A DNA stretch of 64,000 bases, from assembly GCF_024701375.2 (NCBI RefSeq), contig NZ_CP113910.1:744001-808000 (forward strand). Direction: 5' to 3'. The stretch comes from Streptomyces sp. KMM 9044. GTDB lineage: Bacteria > Actinomycetota > Actinomycetes > Streptomycetales > Streptomycetaceae. The notes below the pieces were generated by a model. It saw only the letters and a program-made list of their open reading frames with translations, was not told where the DNA came from and made no database searches. Made by a program: the position numbers and the translations under genes. Below are positions 25,063-33,958 of the stretch, piece by piece (position 1 is the stretch's first letter; every line of letters starts with the position of its first letter).

Positions 25063-26112
25063 TCACTTGAAGCCGGTGGACATGTACTGGTCGACGTTCT
25101 CCTTGTCGACGACGGCCGAATAGCAGGTCAGCGAGGTGGGGATCTCGAACTCGGCGAGGCCTCCGACACCCTTGTCCTGGCCGAGGGCGCGGGCGAGGTC
25201 GATCGCGGAGGCGGCCATCGACGGCGGGTAGAGCACGGTCGCCTTGAGGACGCCGTTGTCCGCCTTGATGGCCTGGAAGGCGGAGAGTGCGCCCGCGCCG
25301 CCGACCATGAGGAAGTCGTCGCGCCCGGCCTGTTCGATGGCGCGCAGCGCGCCGATGCCCTGGTCGTCGTCGTGGTTCCACAGCGCGTCGAACTTCGACT
25401 GGGCCTGCAGGAGCTGGGCCATCTTGGCCTGGCCCGACTCGACGGTGAAGTCGGCGGCCTGGCGGGCCACCTTCTTGATGTTGGGGTAGTTCTTCAGCGC
25501 GTCGTCGAAGCCCTGGGTGCGCTGCTTGGTGAGCTCGAGGTTGTCCAGCCCCGCCAGTTCGATGACGCGGGCGTCGGGGGTGTCCTTGAGCTTCTCGCCG
25601 ATGTAGTGCCCGGCGTTCAGGCCCATGCCGTAGTTGTCGCCGCCGATCCAGCAGCGGTACGCCTGCGGGGAGTTGAAGATGCGGTCGAGGTTGACGACGG
25701 GGATGCCGGCACGCATCGCCTTCAGCCCGACCTGGGTGAGCGCCTTGCCGTCGGCGGGGAGCACCACCAGGACGTCGACCTTCTTGTTGATGAGGGTCTC
25801 GATCTGGCCGATCTGCTGGGCGGTGTCGTTGGAGCCCTCGGTGACCTCCATGGTGACGTCCGAGTACGTCGCGGCGCGTTTCTCGGCGTTGTCGTTGATG
25901 GCGTTGAGCCAGCCGTGGTCGGCCTGCGGTCCCGCGAAGCCGATGGTGACCGGCTTGCCGGGCTTGTCGTCGGCGGCCGGCCGGTCGCTCGCGGCCGGCT
26001 CGGCGTCGCTGGGCTCGTTGCTGGTGCAGCCGGTGACGAGGACTCCGGCGGACACGGCGGCGGCTCCGAAGAGCAGCCCTCTGCGGCTCGTACGAGGTGT
26101 CGGCTCTGGCAT
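25063..26112 (-). CDS. Sugar ABC transporter substrate-binding lipoprotein
   Basis: The 349-residue protein starts at ATG 26112 behind AAAGGA. A Tat-type lipoprotein signal is visible: T-S-R-R-G-L-L-F-G followed by a lipobox V-L-V-T-G-C, so the mature protein is anchored at Cys 29 or so. The rest is a ribose-binding (RbsB/periplasmic-binding type 1) fold with I-G-F-A-G-P-Q-A-D-H-G-W-L-N and G-I-P-V-V-N-L-D-R. It feeds the permease and ATPase encoded just upstream in the same operon. The ligand is likely a monosaccharide or cyclitol. Confidence 0.92.
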   Translation of the reverse strand: MPEPTPRTSRRGLLFGAAAVSAGVLVTGCTSNEPSDAEPAASDRPAADDKPGKPVTIGFAGPQADHGWLNAINDNAEKRAATYSDVTMEVTEGSNDTAQQIGQIETLINKKVDVLVVLPADGKALTQVGLKAMRAGIPVVNLDRIFNSPQAYRCWIGGDNYGMGLNAGHYIGEKLKDTPDARVIELAGLDNLELTKQRTQGFDDALKNYPNIKKVARQAADFTVESGQAKMAQLLQAQSKFDALWNHDDDQGIGALRAIEQAGRDDFLMVGGAGALSAFQAIKADNGVLKATVLYPPSMAASAIDLARALGQDKGVGGLAEFEIPTSLTCYSAVVDKENVDQYMSTGFK

Positions 26113-26129
26113 GGCGGTGAATCCTTTCG

Positions 26130-27149
26130 TCAGGTCGTGCTCGCGGTGCGGCGCTGGACCAGCACGGCGGCGACGATGATCGCGCCCTTGGCGATCTGCT
26201 GGACGTCGCTCTGCAGGTTGTTCAGGGCGAAGATGTTCGTGATCGTGGTGAAGATCAGGACGCCCAGCACGGAGCCGACGATGGTGCCGCGGCCCCCGGT
26301 GAGCAGGGTGCCGCCGATGATCGCGGCGGCGATGGCGTCGAGCTCGTAGAGGTTGCCGTTGGTGTTCTGGCCGGAGCCGGACAGGACGATCAGCAGGAAG
26401 GCGGCGATGCCGCAGCACAGCCCCGACAGCAGGTACAGGTAAAGGCGTTGGCGGCGGACGTCGATGCCGGCGAGCCGGGCCGCCTCCGCGTTGCCGCCGA
26501 CGGCGACGGTGCGGCGTCCGAAGGTGGTCCGGTTGAGGACCAGCCAGCCGATGACGGTGACCGCCGCGAACACCAGGACCAGCGGCGGGATGCCGAGGAC
26601 ATAGGCGTCGCGTTCGCCGAGGTCGAGGACGCTGTCGAGGGTGACGACCTGGGTGCGCCCGTCGGTGATCTGCAGGGCCAGGCCGCGGGCCGAGGCGAGC
26701 ATGGCGAGGGTGGCGATGAACGGGACCATCCCGCCGTAGGCGATCAGCACCCCGTTGACCAGCCCGCAGCCGACGCCGACGAGGACGGCGGTGAACAGGA
26801 TGCCGGCGAAACCGAACTCCTGGGTGGCCACCGTGGTCGCCCACACCGAGGCCAGGGCGACGATCGCACCGACCGACAGGTCGATGCCGCCCGAGGTGAT
26901 GACGAAGGTCATGCCGACGGTGACGACACCGATGACGGAGGCCTGGGTGAGGACGAGCTGGAGGTTGCGGGTGTCCAGGAACTCGTCCGGCCTGGTGATG
27001 CCGCCGATGAGGACGAGCGCGGCGAGGACGCCGAGCAGTGACAGGGTGCGGACGTCGACGCGGAACAACACGGTATGCCAGGCGGGCGGTTCGCCGGCCA
27101 AAGGCGCCTTGTCGGTGCTGTCCCGCGGCGGGGAGACGGGCTGCGTCAT
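26130..27149 (-). CDS. Sugar ABC transporter permease (RbsC type)
   Basis: The 339-residue membrane protein has 8-10 hydrophobic segments and the family blocks T-S-G-G-I-D-L-S-V-G and G-R-R-T-V-A-V-G-G-N-A-E-A-A-R-L-A-G-I. ATG 27149 overlaps the ATPase stop (ATGA), indicating coupled synthesis. A BPD_transp_2-type permease pairs with a fused double ATPase, which is what lies upstream. Confidence 0.93.
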   Translation of the reverse strand: MTQPVSPPRDSTDKAPLAGEPPAWHTVLFRVDVRTLSLLGVLAALVLIGGITRPDEFLDTRNLQLVLTQASVIGVVTVGMTFVITSGGIDLSVGAIVALASVWATTVATQEFGFAGILFTAVLVGVGCGLVNGVLIAYGGMVPFIATLAMLASARGLALQITDGRTQVVTLDSVLDLGERDAYVLGIPPLVLVFAAVTVIGWLVLNRTTFGRRTVAVGGNAEAARLAGIDVRRQRLYLYLLSGLCCGIAAFLLIVLSGSGQNTNGNLYELDAIAAAIIGGTLLTGGRGTIVGSVLGVLIFTTITNIFALNNLQSDVQQIAKGAIIVAAVLVQRRTASTT

Positions 27150-28663
27150 GACGCCGGGCTTCCTTCCATGACGAGGTCGAGTACACGGTGTTCGTCGAGC
27201 TCCCGGGCAGGCGCCGTGTGAACGACGTCCCCCTCACGGAGCACCAGGACGCGGTCGGCGAGGCCGAGCACCTCGGGCACCTCGCTGGAGACGAGCAGCA
27301 CGGCGAGGCCTTCGTCGGCCAGCCGCCTTATGACTGCGTACAGTTCGGCGCGGGCGCCGACGTCGACGCCGCGGGTGGGTTCGTCGAGCAGCAGCACCCG
27401 GCAGCCGCGCAGCAGCCAGCGGGCGAGCACGGCTTTCTGCTGGTTGCCGCCGGACAGGGTGCGCACGGGCACGTCCGGGTTGTCCGGCCGCAGCGAGAGT
27501 TCGCGGGTGGCGGCGCGGGCCGCGCCGAGTTCGGCGCCGCGGTCGACCCAGCCTGCCCGCGAGAAGCGGGACATGGCGGAGAGCGACACGTTGCGGGTGA
27601 CGGACTCCAGCATGAGCAGGGCCTGCGCCTTGCGTTCCTCGGGAGCGAGTCCGATCCCGGCGCGGACGGCGGCGCGCACGCTGCCCGGTCGCAGGGTGCG
27701 TCCGTCGACCAGGACCCGGCCGGAATCCGGTGTGCGGGCGCCGTAGATCGTCTCCAGGATCTCGGAGCGCCCCGAGCCGACGAGACCCGCGAGCCCGACG
27801 ATCTCCCCGGGGCGCAGGACGAGGTCGAGGGATGCGAACTCGCCGGTGCGGGCCAGCCCTTCGACGGTCAGCACCGGTTCGGCCGCCGGTGGGAAGGCCG
27901 GGCGCTCGGGGAAGACGTACTCGACGTCGCGGCCGGTCATCAGGGCGACCACCTCGCGGGTCGGCGTCGACTCGGCGGGCAGCCCGCCCGCGACGGCGCG
28001 GCCGTCCTTGAGCACGGTCACCCGGTCGCCGATGCGCCGGATCTCCTCGAGGCGGTGCGAGATGTAGACGACGGCGACGCCGTCGGCGGTGAGGTCGGCG
28101 ACGATGCGGAAGAGGTTGTCGACCTCGTCCGGGTCGAGCGCGGCCGACGGCTCGTCCATCACGATGAGGCGTACGTCGTGCGAGAGCGCCCGCGCCATGG
28201 AGACGATCTGCTGCTGGGCAGCCGACAACTGCCCGACCGCACGGCCCGGTTCGATCTTGGGATGGCCGAGCCGGGTCAGCAGCTCGGCCGTCGCTTCCCT
28301 GGCGGTCCTGGGGCGGACGACGAACCCGGCGGTCGTCGGTTCCTGACCGAGGTGGACGTTCTCGGCGACCGTCATGTGTTCCACCAGGTCGAGTTCCTGG
28401 TAGATGGTGGCGATCCCGAGGCGCATGGCGGCGATCGGCGAGCGCAGGGTGACGGCTTCGCCGCGCCAGTGGATGGTGCCGGTGTCGGGCTGGTGGGCAC
28501 CAGCCAGCACCTTGATCAGGGTGGACTTGCCGGCGCCGTTCTGGCCGAGCAGGCAGTGCACCTCGCCGGCCTGGACGTCGAGGTCGACGCCGTCCAGGGC
28601 CCGGACGCCGGGGAAGGACTTGGTGATGCCGGACATGGTGAGCAGCGGTGGTTCGGGTGCCAT
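27146..28663 (-). CDS. Sugar ABC transporter double ATPase (RbsA/XylG type)
   Basis: The 505-residue protein carries two ATPase halves. The first has Walker A G-Q-N-G-A-G-K-S-T, a signature-like Q-L-S-A-A-Q-Q-Q and V-M-D-E-P-S. The second has a degenerate Walker A (G-L-V-G-S-G-R-S-E), signature L-S-G-G-N-Q-Q-K and L-L-D-E-P-T-R-G-V-D. This asymmetry is normal for ribose/xylose-type importers. A 240-bp gap to the ROK gene suggests its own promoter. Confidence 0.94.
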   Translation of the reverse strand: MAPEPPLLTMSGITKSFPGVRALDGVDLDVQAGEVHCLLGQNGAGKSTLIKVLAGAHQPDTGTIHWRGEAVTLRSPIAAMRLGIATIYQELDLVEHMTVAENVHLGQEPTTAGFVVRPRTAREATAELLTRLGHPKIEPGRAVGQLSAAQQQIVSMARALSHDVRLIVMDEPSAALDPDEVDNLFRIVADLTADGVAVVYISHRLEEIRRIGDRVTVLKDGRAVAGGLPAESTPTREVVALMTGRDVEYVFPERPAFPPAAEPVLTVEGLARTGEFASLDLVLRPGEIVGLAGLVGSGRSEILETIYGARTPDSGRVLVDGRTLRPGSVRAAVRAGIGLAPEERKAQALLMLESVTRNVSLSAMSRFSRAGWVDRGAELGAARAATRELSLRPDNPDVPVRTLSGGNQQKAVLARWLLRGCRVLLLDEPTRGVDVGARAELYAVIRRLADEGLAVLLVSSEVPEVLGLADRVLVLREGDVVHTAPARELDEHRVLDLVMEGSPAS

Positions 28664-28903
28664 GCGGATTCCCCTCGGCGGGCGTGCGGGCCGGTGTCAG
28701 GGCGATCCCCTTGCGGGGAGGGTGTTTTCGGGCAGGCCGGATTGCCGGGACGGTGCGGGTCGTGCGGGGTCGTACGTGTGGCGGGGTGGGAGTACGTGGT
28801 GCCGGTGCGCTGTCCCGTGAGTGGATACGGTGGGCCGCTTTGCCCGGTGGAGGGCAGAGCTGTCGCGTGCGGTGGAGCCGGATGCCGTGCTGCCGCGGGC
28901 TGT

Positions 28904-30094
28904 TTACGCGGGTGAGAACAGGTGGTCGCTGATGAGCCGGGCCGCGCCGATGACTCCGGCGGTGGGGCCCAACTCCCCTAGGACGATGGGCAGGTTGCCG
29001 GTCGCCAGGGGCAGCGACTGGCGGTAGACCTGGGTGCGGATGGCGGCGAGCAGGGTGTGGCCGAGACCGGTCACACCGCCGCCGATCACCACCAGGCCGG
29101 GGTTGAAGAAACTGACCAGGCCGGCGATGACCTGGCCGGTACGGCTGCCGCCCTCGCGGATCAGGTCGATCGCGGTGGTGTCCCCCGCGGCAGCCGCGGC
29201 GGCGACGTCGACGGCGCTGAGCGTGCCGTTCGTCTCCAGACGGCTCGCGAGTTCGGCGGAGAGCTGCTGCTGGGCGGCCTCCAGCGCGTCCCGGGCGAGG
29301 GCCGCGCCGCTGAAGTGGGCCTCCAGGCAGCCCCGGTTGCCGCAGGCACAGGGGCGGCCGTCGGGTACGGCCTGGATGTGCCCGATGTCGCCGGCGCTGC
29401 CCGTCGTACCGCGGTGGACCTCACCGCCGACGACGATGCCGCAGCCGATGCCGGTGCCGATCTTGACGCAGAGGAAATCGGGGACGGAGCGGGCGACGCC
29501 CGCGTGCTGCTCCCCCATGGCCATCAGGTTCACGTCGTTGTCGACCATGACCGGGCAACCGAGGTCCTGGCTGAGCGCCTCCCGTACGGGGAAGCCGTCC
29601 CAGCCGGGCATGATCGGCGGCGCCACCGGGATGCCCTCGGGGAACCGGACCGGACCCGGGACGCCGACACCGGCGCCGTCGAACCCCTCCGCGAGTCCCG
29701 AGGCTTTCAGCTTCGCTGCCATGGAAAGTACTTGCTCGAAGACCGCGACCGGTCCGTCGCGTACGTCCATGGGCTGGTTGATGTGCCCGAGGATCTCCAG
29801 TTCGGCGTTGGTGACGGCGACGTCGACCGAGGTTGCGCCGATGTCGACGCCGAGGAGCCGCAGGTGCGGGTTGAGGCGGATGTTGTGCGAGCGCCGGCCG
29901 CCGCGCGAGGCGGCGAGTCCGTCGGCCACGACGAGTTCCGTCTCCAGCAGCCGGTCCACCTCCACGGCCAGCTTCGACCGGGAGAGGTCGACCTGGTCGC
30001 CGAGTTGGGCACGGGAGTTGGGTCCACCGTCGCGCAACAGCCTGAGCAGTCGGGCCTGGTGGGCGTTCGCGGGCCGTGCCGTCATGCGTCTCAC
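28904..30094 (-). CDS. ROK-family transcriptional regulator
   Basis: The 396-residue protein starts at GTG 30094, chosen because GGAGGGGTTC lies directly upstream; ATG 30085 is in frame three codons later. An N-terminal winged helix (A-R-L-L-R-L-L-R-D to L-S-R-S-K-L-A-V-E-V-D-R-L) is followed by a sugar-kinase-like ROK domain with V-D-I-G-A-T-S-V-D, G-V-G-V-P-G-P, a kept catalytic V-D-N-D-V-N and a zinc motif C-A-C-G-N-R-G-C-L-E. ROK regulators respond to sugars or sugar phosphates. Being next to the importer, it most likely represses these genes until substrate appears. Confidence 0.92.
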   Translation of the reverse strand: MRRMTARPANAHQARLLRLLRDGGPNSRAQLGDQVDLSRSKLAVEVDRLLETELVVADGLAASRGGRRSHNIRLNPHLRLLGVDIGATSVDVAVTNAELEILGHINQPMDVRDGPVAVFEQVLSMAAKLKASGLAEGFDGAGVGVPGPVRFPEGIPVAPPIMPGWDGFPVREALSQDLGCPVMVDNDVNLMAMGEQHAGVARSVPDFLCVKIGTGIGCGIVVGGEVHRGTTGSAGDIGHIQAVPDGRPCACGNRGCLEAHFSGAALARDALEAAQQQLSAELASRLETNGTLSAVDVAAAAAAGDTTAIDLIREGGSRTGQVIAGLVSFFNPGLVVIGGGVTGLGHTLLAAIRTQVYRQSLPLATGNLPIVLGELGPTAGVIGAARLISDHLFSPA

Positions 30095-30279
30095 GAACCC
30101 CTCCCCGCCTCGATCGGTCTCTGCGCGCCGGTTTCCGGCCACGTGTGTGGTGCGCTTTCGAAGGGAACGTAGCAGCGGCTGCCGGAGGTGGGAAGAAATC
30201 GCGCAGGAATTCCCCCCTACTTTTTCCACTCACAGGACAAAGAGGCTCGCGCGGATCCGCCCGCCCCGGGTACTCACCG

Positions 30280-30966
30280 TCAGAATCTCGGGGACTTCAC
30301 CTGTTCGAGGGACGACCGGCGGGTGCGCTCGGTGTGTTCGCGCATGAGCCGCTCGGCCAGCCGCTCGTCGCGGTTCACGAGGGCGGTGATCAGGTCGCGG
30401 TGCTCGGCCCAGGACTTCCCGCCGCGCTGCCGGGCGACGGGGGTGTCGTACCAGCTCACCCGGCGGCCGACCTGGGCGGCGAGTTCGGCGAGGACCGCGT
30501 TGCCGGCCAACTCCATGATCTTGGTGTGGAAGCGGGCGTCGAGGGCGACGGCCTCGTCCACGTCGTCGGAGGCGACGGCCTGCAGGCCCAGCGCCACGAT
30601 CTCGTCCAGGACCTCGATGCCCGCGCTGTCGGCGTTGAGCGCGGCGAGCCGGGCGGCCTCCGCCTCCAGCAGCGTGCGGACGGTGAGGAGCTGGTCGGCC
30701 TCCGCCTCCGTCGGCTCGTGCACGAACGCGCCCTGGGCCGGGCGCAGGTCGACCCACCCCTCGGTGTTCAGCCGCTGGAGCGCCTCGCGCACAGGCTGCC
30801 GGGAGACGCCGAGGTGGCCGGCGAGTTCGCTCTCGACCAGATGCCGGCCGGGCCCCAGGGTGCGCGTGGTGATGAGTTCGAGCAGTGCCTCGTAGACACG
30901 GTCGCGCAGCGGGCCCGGTCGTTCGATCCTGGGCACCGCCCCCTGGGGCAGTCCGGTCGACAGCAT
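30280..30966 (-). CDS. GntR-family (FadR/FCD type) regulator
   Basis: The 228-residue protein has an N-terminal winged helix (L-R-D-R-V-Y-E-A-L, H-L-G-V-S-R-Q-P-V-R-E-A-L-Q-R-L) and an all-helical C-terminal FCD domain with the metal-binding pattern D-A-R-F-H (about residue 142) and later His residues (S-W-A-E-H-R-D-L). FCD regulators sense small organic acids. Its target is unknown, although the ketosynthase gene lies just upstream on the same strand. Confidence 0.9.
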   Translation of the reverse strand: MLSTGLPQGAVPRIERPGPLRDRVYEALLELITTRTLGPGRHLVESELAGHLGVSRQPVREALQRLNTEGWVDLRPAQGAFVHEPTEAEADQLLTVRTLLEAEAARLAALNADSAGIEVLDEIVALGLQAVASDDVDEAVALDARFHTKIMELAGNAVLAELAAQVGRRVSWYDTPVARQRGGKSWAEHRDLITALVNRDERLAERLMREHTERTRRSSLEQVKSPRF

Positions 30967-31034
30967 CGCGGTCCCCCTCCCCGGCAGGCCCCCGCCCGGC
31001 CGCAGGGCCGGTCGTACGGCACCGCCGACGGTGA

Positions 31035-31062
31035 TTGTCTTTCGTCTACAGTCTACGGCGCA
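31035..31062 (-). promoter_or_regulatory. Possible promoter/operator upstream of the GntR gene
   Basis: On the minus strand GTAGAC occurs twice in quick succession (CCGTAGACTGTAGACGAAAG), in an AT-richer patch about 70-95 bp before the GntR start. GntR proteins often bind such sites in their own promoters, so autoregulation is plausible but unproven. Confidence 0.3.
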
Positions 31063-31149
31063 CAGGCTCCGGACAGAGGGGAGCCGACCGCGTCACACCC
31101 GTACGAGGGACTTCCGCCCGAGGGGCTGACGGAGGCGTACGGGGAACCG

Positions 31150-32097
31150 TCAGGGGCAGCGGACGACCTGCCCGGCATAGGACAGGTTTCCGCCGAAGCC
31201 GAACAGCAGGACCGGGTCGCCGGACGTCACCTCGCCCCGCTCGACGAGCTTGGCGAAGGCGAGCGGGATGCTCGCGGCCGAGGTGTTGCCCGACTCGGTG
31301 ACGTCCCGGGCGACGACCGCGTTGACCGCGCCGATCTTGAGCGCGAGGGGTTCGATGATCCGCAGGTTGGCCTGGTGCAGCACGACCGCGGCGAGGTCCT
31401 CCGGGGCGTACCCCGCCTTCTCGCAGGCCTGGCGGGCGATGGACGGCAACCGCGTGGTCGCCCAGCGGTACACGCTCTGGCCCTCCTGCGCGAACCGCGG
31501 CGGTGTCCCCTCGATCCGCACCGCGTTGCCCATCTCCGGCACCGAGCCCCACAGCACGGGCCCGATCCCGGGCTCCTCGGACTCCCCGGTCGCCTCGACG
31601 ACCGCGGCGCCCGCCCCGTCGCCGACGAGCACGCAGGTGGTGCGGTCGGTCCAGTCGGCGACCTCGGACATCTTGTCGGCGCCGATCACCAGTGCGCGGC
31701 GCGCGGATCCGGCGCGTACCGCGTGGTCGGCGGTGGCGAGCGCGTGGGTGAATCCGGCGCACACCACGTTGATGTCCATCGCGGCGGGACCGGGGATGCC
31801 CAGGCGTGCGGCGACCCGGGCCGCCATGTTGGGCGAGCGGTCGATCGCGGTGGAGGTGGCGACCAGCACCAGGTCGACGTCGCCGGGGGTGCGGCCGGCC
31901 GACGCCAGCGCCTTGGCCGCGGCGTGCGCGGCCAGCTCGTCGACGGGCTCCTCCGGGCCCGCGATGTGACGGGTGCGGATGCCGACCCGGCTCGTGATCC
32001 ACTCGTCGCTGGTGTCGACCATGCCCGCCAGGTCCTCGTTGGTGAGCACCCGGGCGGGCTGGTAGTGGCCGACGGCGGCGATGCGCGAGCCGATCAT
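31150..32097 (-). CDS. 3-oxoacyl-ACP synthase III family ketosynthase
   Basis: The 315-residue FabH-fold enzyme has the catalytic triad blocks in order: Cys in N-V-V-C-A-G-F-T-H, His in L-H-Q-A-N-L-R-I, and Asn in G-N-T-S-A-A-S-I-P. It would condense an acyl-CoA with malonyl-ACP or a related extender. It is not in a fatty-acid gene set here; the GntR gene lies just downstream. It could be a paralogue for a special starter unit. Length and motifs are normal. Confidence 0.92.
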   Translation of the reverse strand: MIGSRIAAVGHYQPARVLTNEDLAGMVDTSDEWITSRVGIRTRHIAGPEEPVDELAAHAAAKALASAGRTPGDVDLVLVATSTAIDRSPNMAARVAARLGIPGPAAMDINVVCAGFTHALATADHAVRAGSARRALVIGADKMSEVADWTDRTTCVLVGDGAGAAVVEATGESEEPGIGPVLWGSVPEMGNAVRIEGTPPRFAQEGQSVYRWATTRLPSIARQACEKAGYAPEDLAAVVLHQANLRIIEPLALKIGAVNAVVARDVTESGNTSAASIPLAFAKLVERGEVTSGDPVLLFGFGGNLSYAGQVVRCP

Positions 32098-32237
32098 GGA
32101 TGGGTTCCCCTCGTGTGGCGGTTGCGGGATGCACCAGTCTGATCAGTGACCCGCGGGTACGCCGACAGGTGATGCGACAGGATTCGGGCGCCGCGCTTGT
32201 CGGCTTCGGTCAGGCCCCCGGAGGCCGGGGCGCGGCG

Positions 32238-32393
32238 TCATCCGGTGAACAGCTGGGTCACCTTCCGTACGAGTTCGTACAGACCGTAGGCGAGCGGGAC
32301 GCCCACCCACAGCCAGACGAGGACGATCAGCCCGCGGCGGTCGTGGCCCGCCGCGGCCGTGTCAGGCGGACTCGTGCTGCTCTCGCCGCTCAT
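32238..32393 (-). CDS. MFS transporter small subunit, 51 residues
   Basis: ATG 32393 to TGA 32238 gives a single-helix protein: a soluble start (M-S-G-E-S-S-T-S), then G-L-I-V-L-V-W-L-W-V-G-V-P-L-A-Y-G-L-Y as a membrane segment, and L-V-R-K-V-T-Q-L-F at the end. Such short proteins are encoded directly after oxalate/formate-type MFS transporter genes in Streptomyces. It overlaps the end of the transporter remnant by 32 bp, which fits that pairing. With its partner mostly deleted it is probably orphaned. Confidence 0.75.
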   Translation of the reverse strand: MSGESSTSPPDTAAAGHDRRGLIVLVWLWVGVPLAYGLYELVRKVTQLFTG

Positions 32394-32616
32394 CTGCGGT
32401 CTCCTTCGTCTCGTCGGGGCGGGAAACGTGGTGCCGGGGGTGCACGGGGCGGACGAGCTCGTTGGCGACGAAGCCGACCACCAGCAGCCCGATCATGATC
32501 ATGAAGGACGGTCCGTACAGCGCCGAGCCGTGCCGTCCCGCCTCCTCCTGCCGGTCGGCGACCCGGTTCACGATGAGCGCCAGCGGCTCCAGCCCGGGGG
32601 CGACGGGAGGACTCAT
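32362..32616 (-). pseudogene. C-terminal remnant of an oxalate/formate-type MFS transporter
   Basis: Only about 80 residues are left. The last membrane helix (S-F-M-I-M-I-G-L-L-V-V-G-F-V-A-N-E-L) is preceded by N-R-V-A-D-R-Q-E-E-A-G-R and followed by the cytoplasmic tail R-P-V-H-P-R-H-H-V. A functional transporter needs about 12 helices. The upstream break lies near 32610-32670, next to a 7-bp repeat tract. The fragment and the iron-sulfur protein remnant on the other side look like the two ends of one deletion. Confidence 0.75.
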
Positions 32617-32671
32617 GGAACCGGGACGGTAGGGAGATCATGAGCATGTGAAAACCCGCGGATCGATCGTA

Positions 32672-32706
32672 TGCGGTCTGCGGTCTGCGGTCTGCGGTCT
32701 GCGGTC
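32672..32706. repeat. Five copies of a 7-bp repeat at a deletion junction
   Basis: TGCGGTC is repeated five times without error, plus a partial copy. It lies between the two truncated genes, where a large deletion seems to have occurred. Confidence 0.9.
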
Positions 32707-32802
32707 TGCGACGAACGGTCGGACCGACCGGTTTCCTGGCGCGAGCCGTGCGGCGGTACCGAGGGCCGGCCACGCTCTGTAAGCGCGCGACTCGAGCCGT
32801 CG

Positions 32803-32967
32803 TGCGGGCACCGCGGAGTGGGCCGCGACCTCACGCTGCACGTGCGGGACCACGTGCAGGACAATGAGGTCGTGAAGGTCGCCTCACCGCATGGCGATCC
32901 GGTGACGCACGGCAACCCGTGCGCCGAGGGCCGATTCGGCTGTCAGCGCGTACGCAACCGGGACTGA
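32803..32967 (+). pseudogene. C-terminal remnant of a formate-dehydrogenase-type Fe-S protein
   Basis: The last 55 residues (C-G-H-R-G-V-G-R-D-L-T-L-H-V, then D-N-E-V-V-K-V-A-S-P-H-G-D-P-V-T-H-G-N, then G-R-F-G and N-R-D before the stop) match the end of the 2Fe-2S/4Fe-4S protein that accompanies formate dehydrogenase. The expected cluster ligands C-x2-C-x3-C read C-x2-R-x3-R here, and a short duplication (V-R-D-H-V-Q-D) is present, so the fragment has drifted. It ends 26 bp before fdhD, its usual neighbour. Confidence 0.7.
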
Positions 32968-32993
32968 CCAAGGACCGACCAGGGACTGGGGAC

Positions 32994-33842
32994 ATGGGAC
33001 GAGTCACAGAACGACGCAAGGTGGTCCGCATCCGGGACGGGGTGGTGTCCAGCCGCCCGGACACGCTCGTCACCGAGGAACCCCTGGAGATCCGGCTGAA
33101 CGGAGAGCCGCTGGCGATCACGATGCGCACCCCGGGCGACGACTTCGCGCTGGCCGTCGGTTTCCTGGTGAGCGAAGGGGTCCTGGCGACGGCAGCCGAT
33201 CTGCGGAACGTCCTGTACTGCGCGGGCGCGAGGGCGGACGGGGTGAACACCTACAACGTGGTTGACGTGCAGACCGCGCCCGGCGTGGTGATCCCGGACA
33301 TCACGCTCCAGCGGAACGTGTACACCACCTCTTCCTGCGGCCTGTGCGGCAAGGCGAGCCTGGACGCGGTGCGCACCACGACCCGCCACCCCGTCGCCGA
33401 CAGTCCGCCGCTGCGCGTCACCCCGGAACTCCTGGCGAGCCTGCCCGACCGGTTGCGCGCCTCCCAGCGGGTCTTCGACCGGACGGGCGGCCTGCACGCG
33501 GCGGCCCTGTTCGACGAGGACGGGGAACTGCTGGACGTCCGGGAGGACGTCGGCCGGCACAACGCGGTCGACAAGCTGATCGGCCGTGCCCTGCAGAGCG
33601 GGAACCTGCCGCTGTCCCGGACCGTGCTGATGGTCTCCGGCCGTGCCTCCTTCGAGCTGGCGCAGAAGGCCGTCATGGCCGGCATCCCCCTGCTCGCGGC
33701 CGTCTCGGCGCCGTCCTCGCTGGCCGTGGACCTGGCGGCGGAGACGGGGCTGACGCTGGTCGGGTTCCTGCGGGGCAGCTCCATGAACGTGTACGCGGGT
33801 GAGGACCGCGTAACCCTGCGGGTCCCGGCCGCCCAGGGCTGA
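32994..33842 (+). CDS. fdhD: Formate dehydrogenase accessory sulfurtransferase FdhD
   Basis: The 282-residue protein starts at ATG 32994. FdhD passes sulfur to the molybdenum cofactor of formate dehydrogenase. The conserved cysteine motif T-S-S-C-G-L-C-G-K-A is present at about residue 115, with D-V-G-R-H-N-A-V-D-K and G-R-A-S-F-E-L further on, as in active members. No dehydrogenase subunit is intact nearby, so it either serves an enzyme encoded elsewhere or is a survivor of the deleted locus. Confidence 0.95.
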   Translation: MGRVTERRKVVRIRDGVVSSRPDTLVTEEPLEIRLNGEPLAITMRTPGDDFALAVGFLVSEGVLATAADLRNVLYCAGARADGVNTYNVVDVQTAPGVVIPDITLQRNVYTTSSCGLCGKASLDAVRTTTRHPVADSPPLRVTPELLASLPDRLRASQRVFDRTGGLHAAALFDEDGELLDVREDVGRHNAVDKLIGRALQSGNLPLSRTVLMVSGRASFELAQKAVMAGIPLLAAVSAPSSLAVDLAAETGLTLVGFLRGSSMNVYAGEDRVTLRVPAAQG

Positions 33843-33958
33843 CCGGTCCCCCGCTGCACGGCGGCGGGGCCCCTCCCCCCAGCCCGCGGCCACCGCGCCA
33901 CGCTCAGGGCGTCAGGCACCATGGACCCGCTCCGCTCCCGCCACTAACGTCCCTGAGC

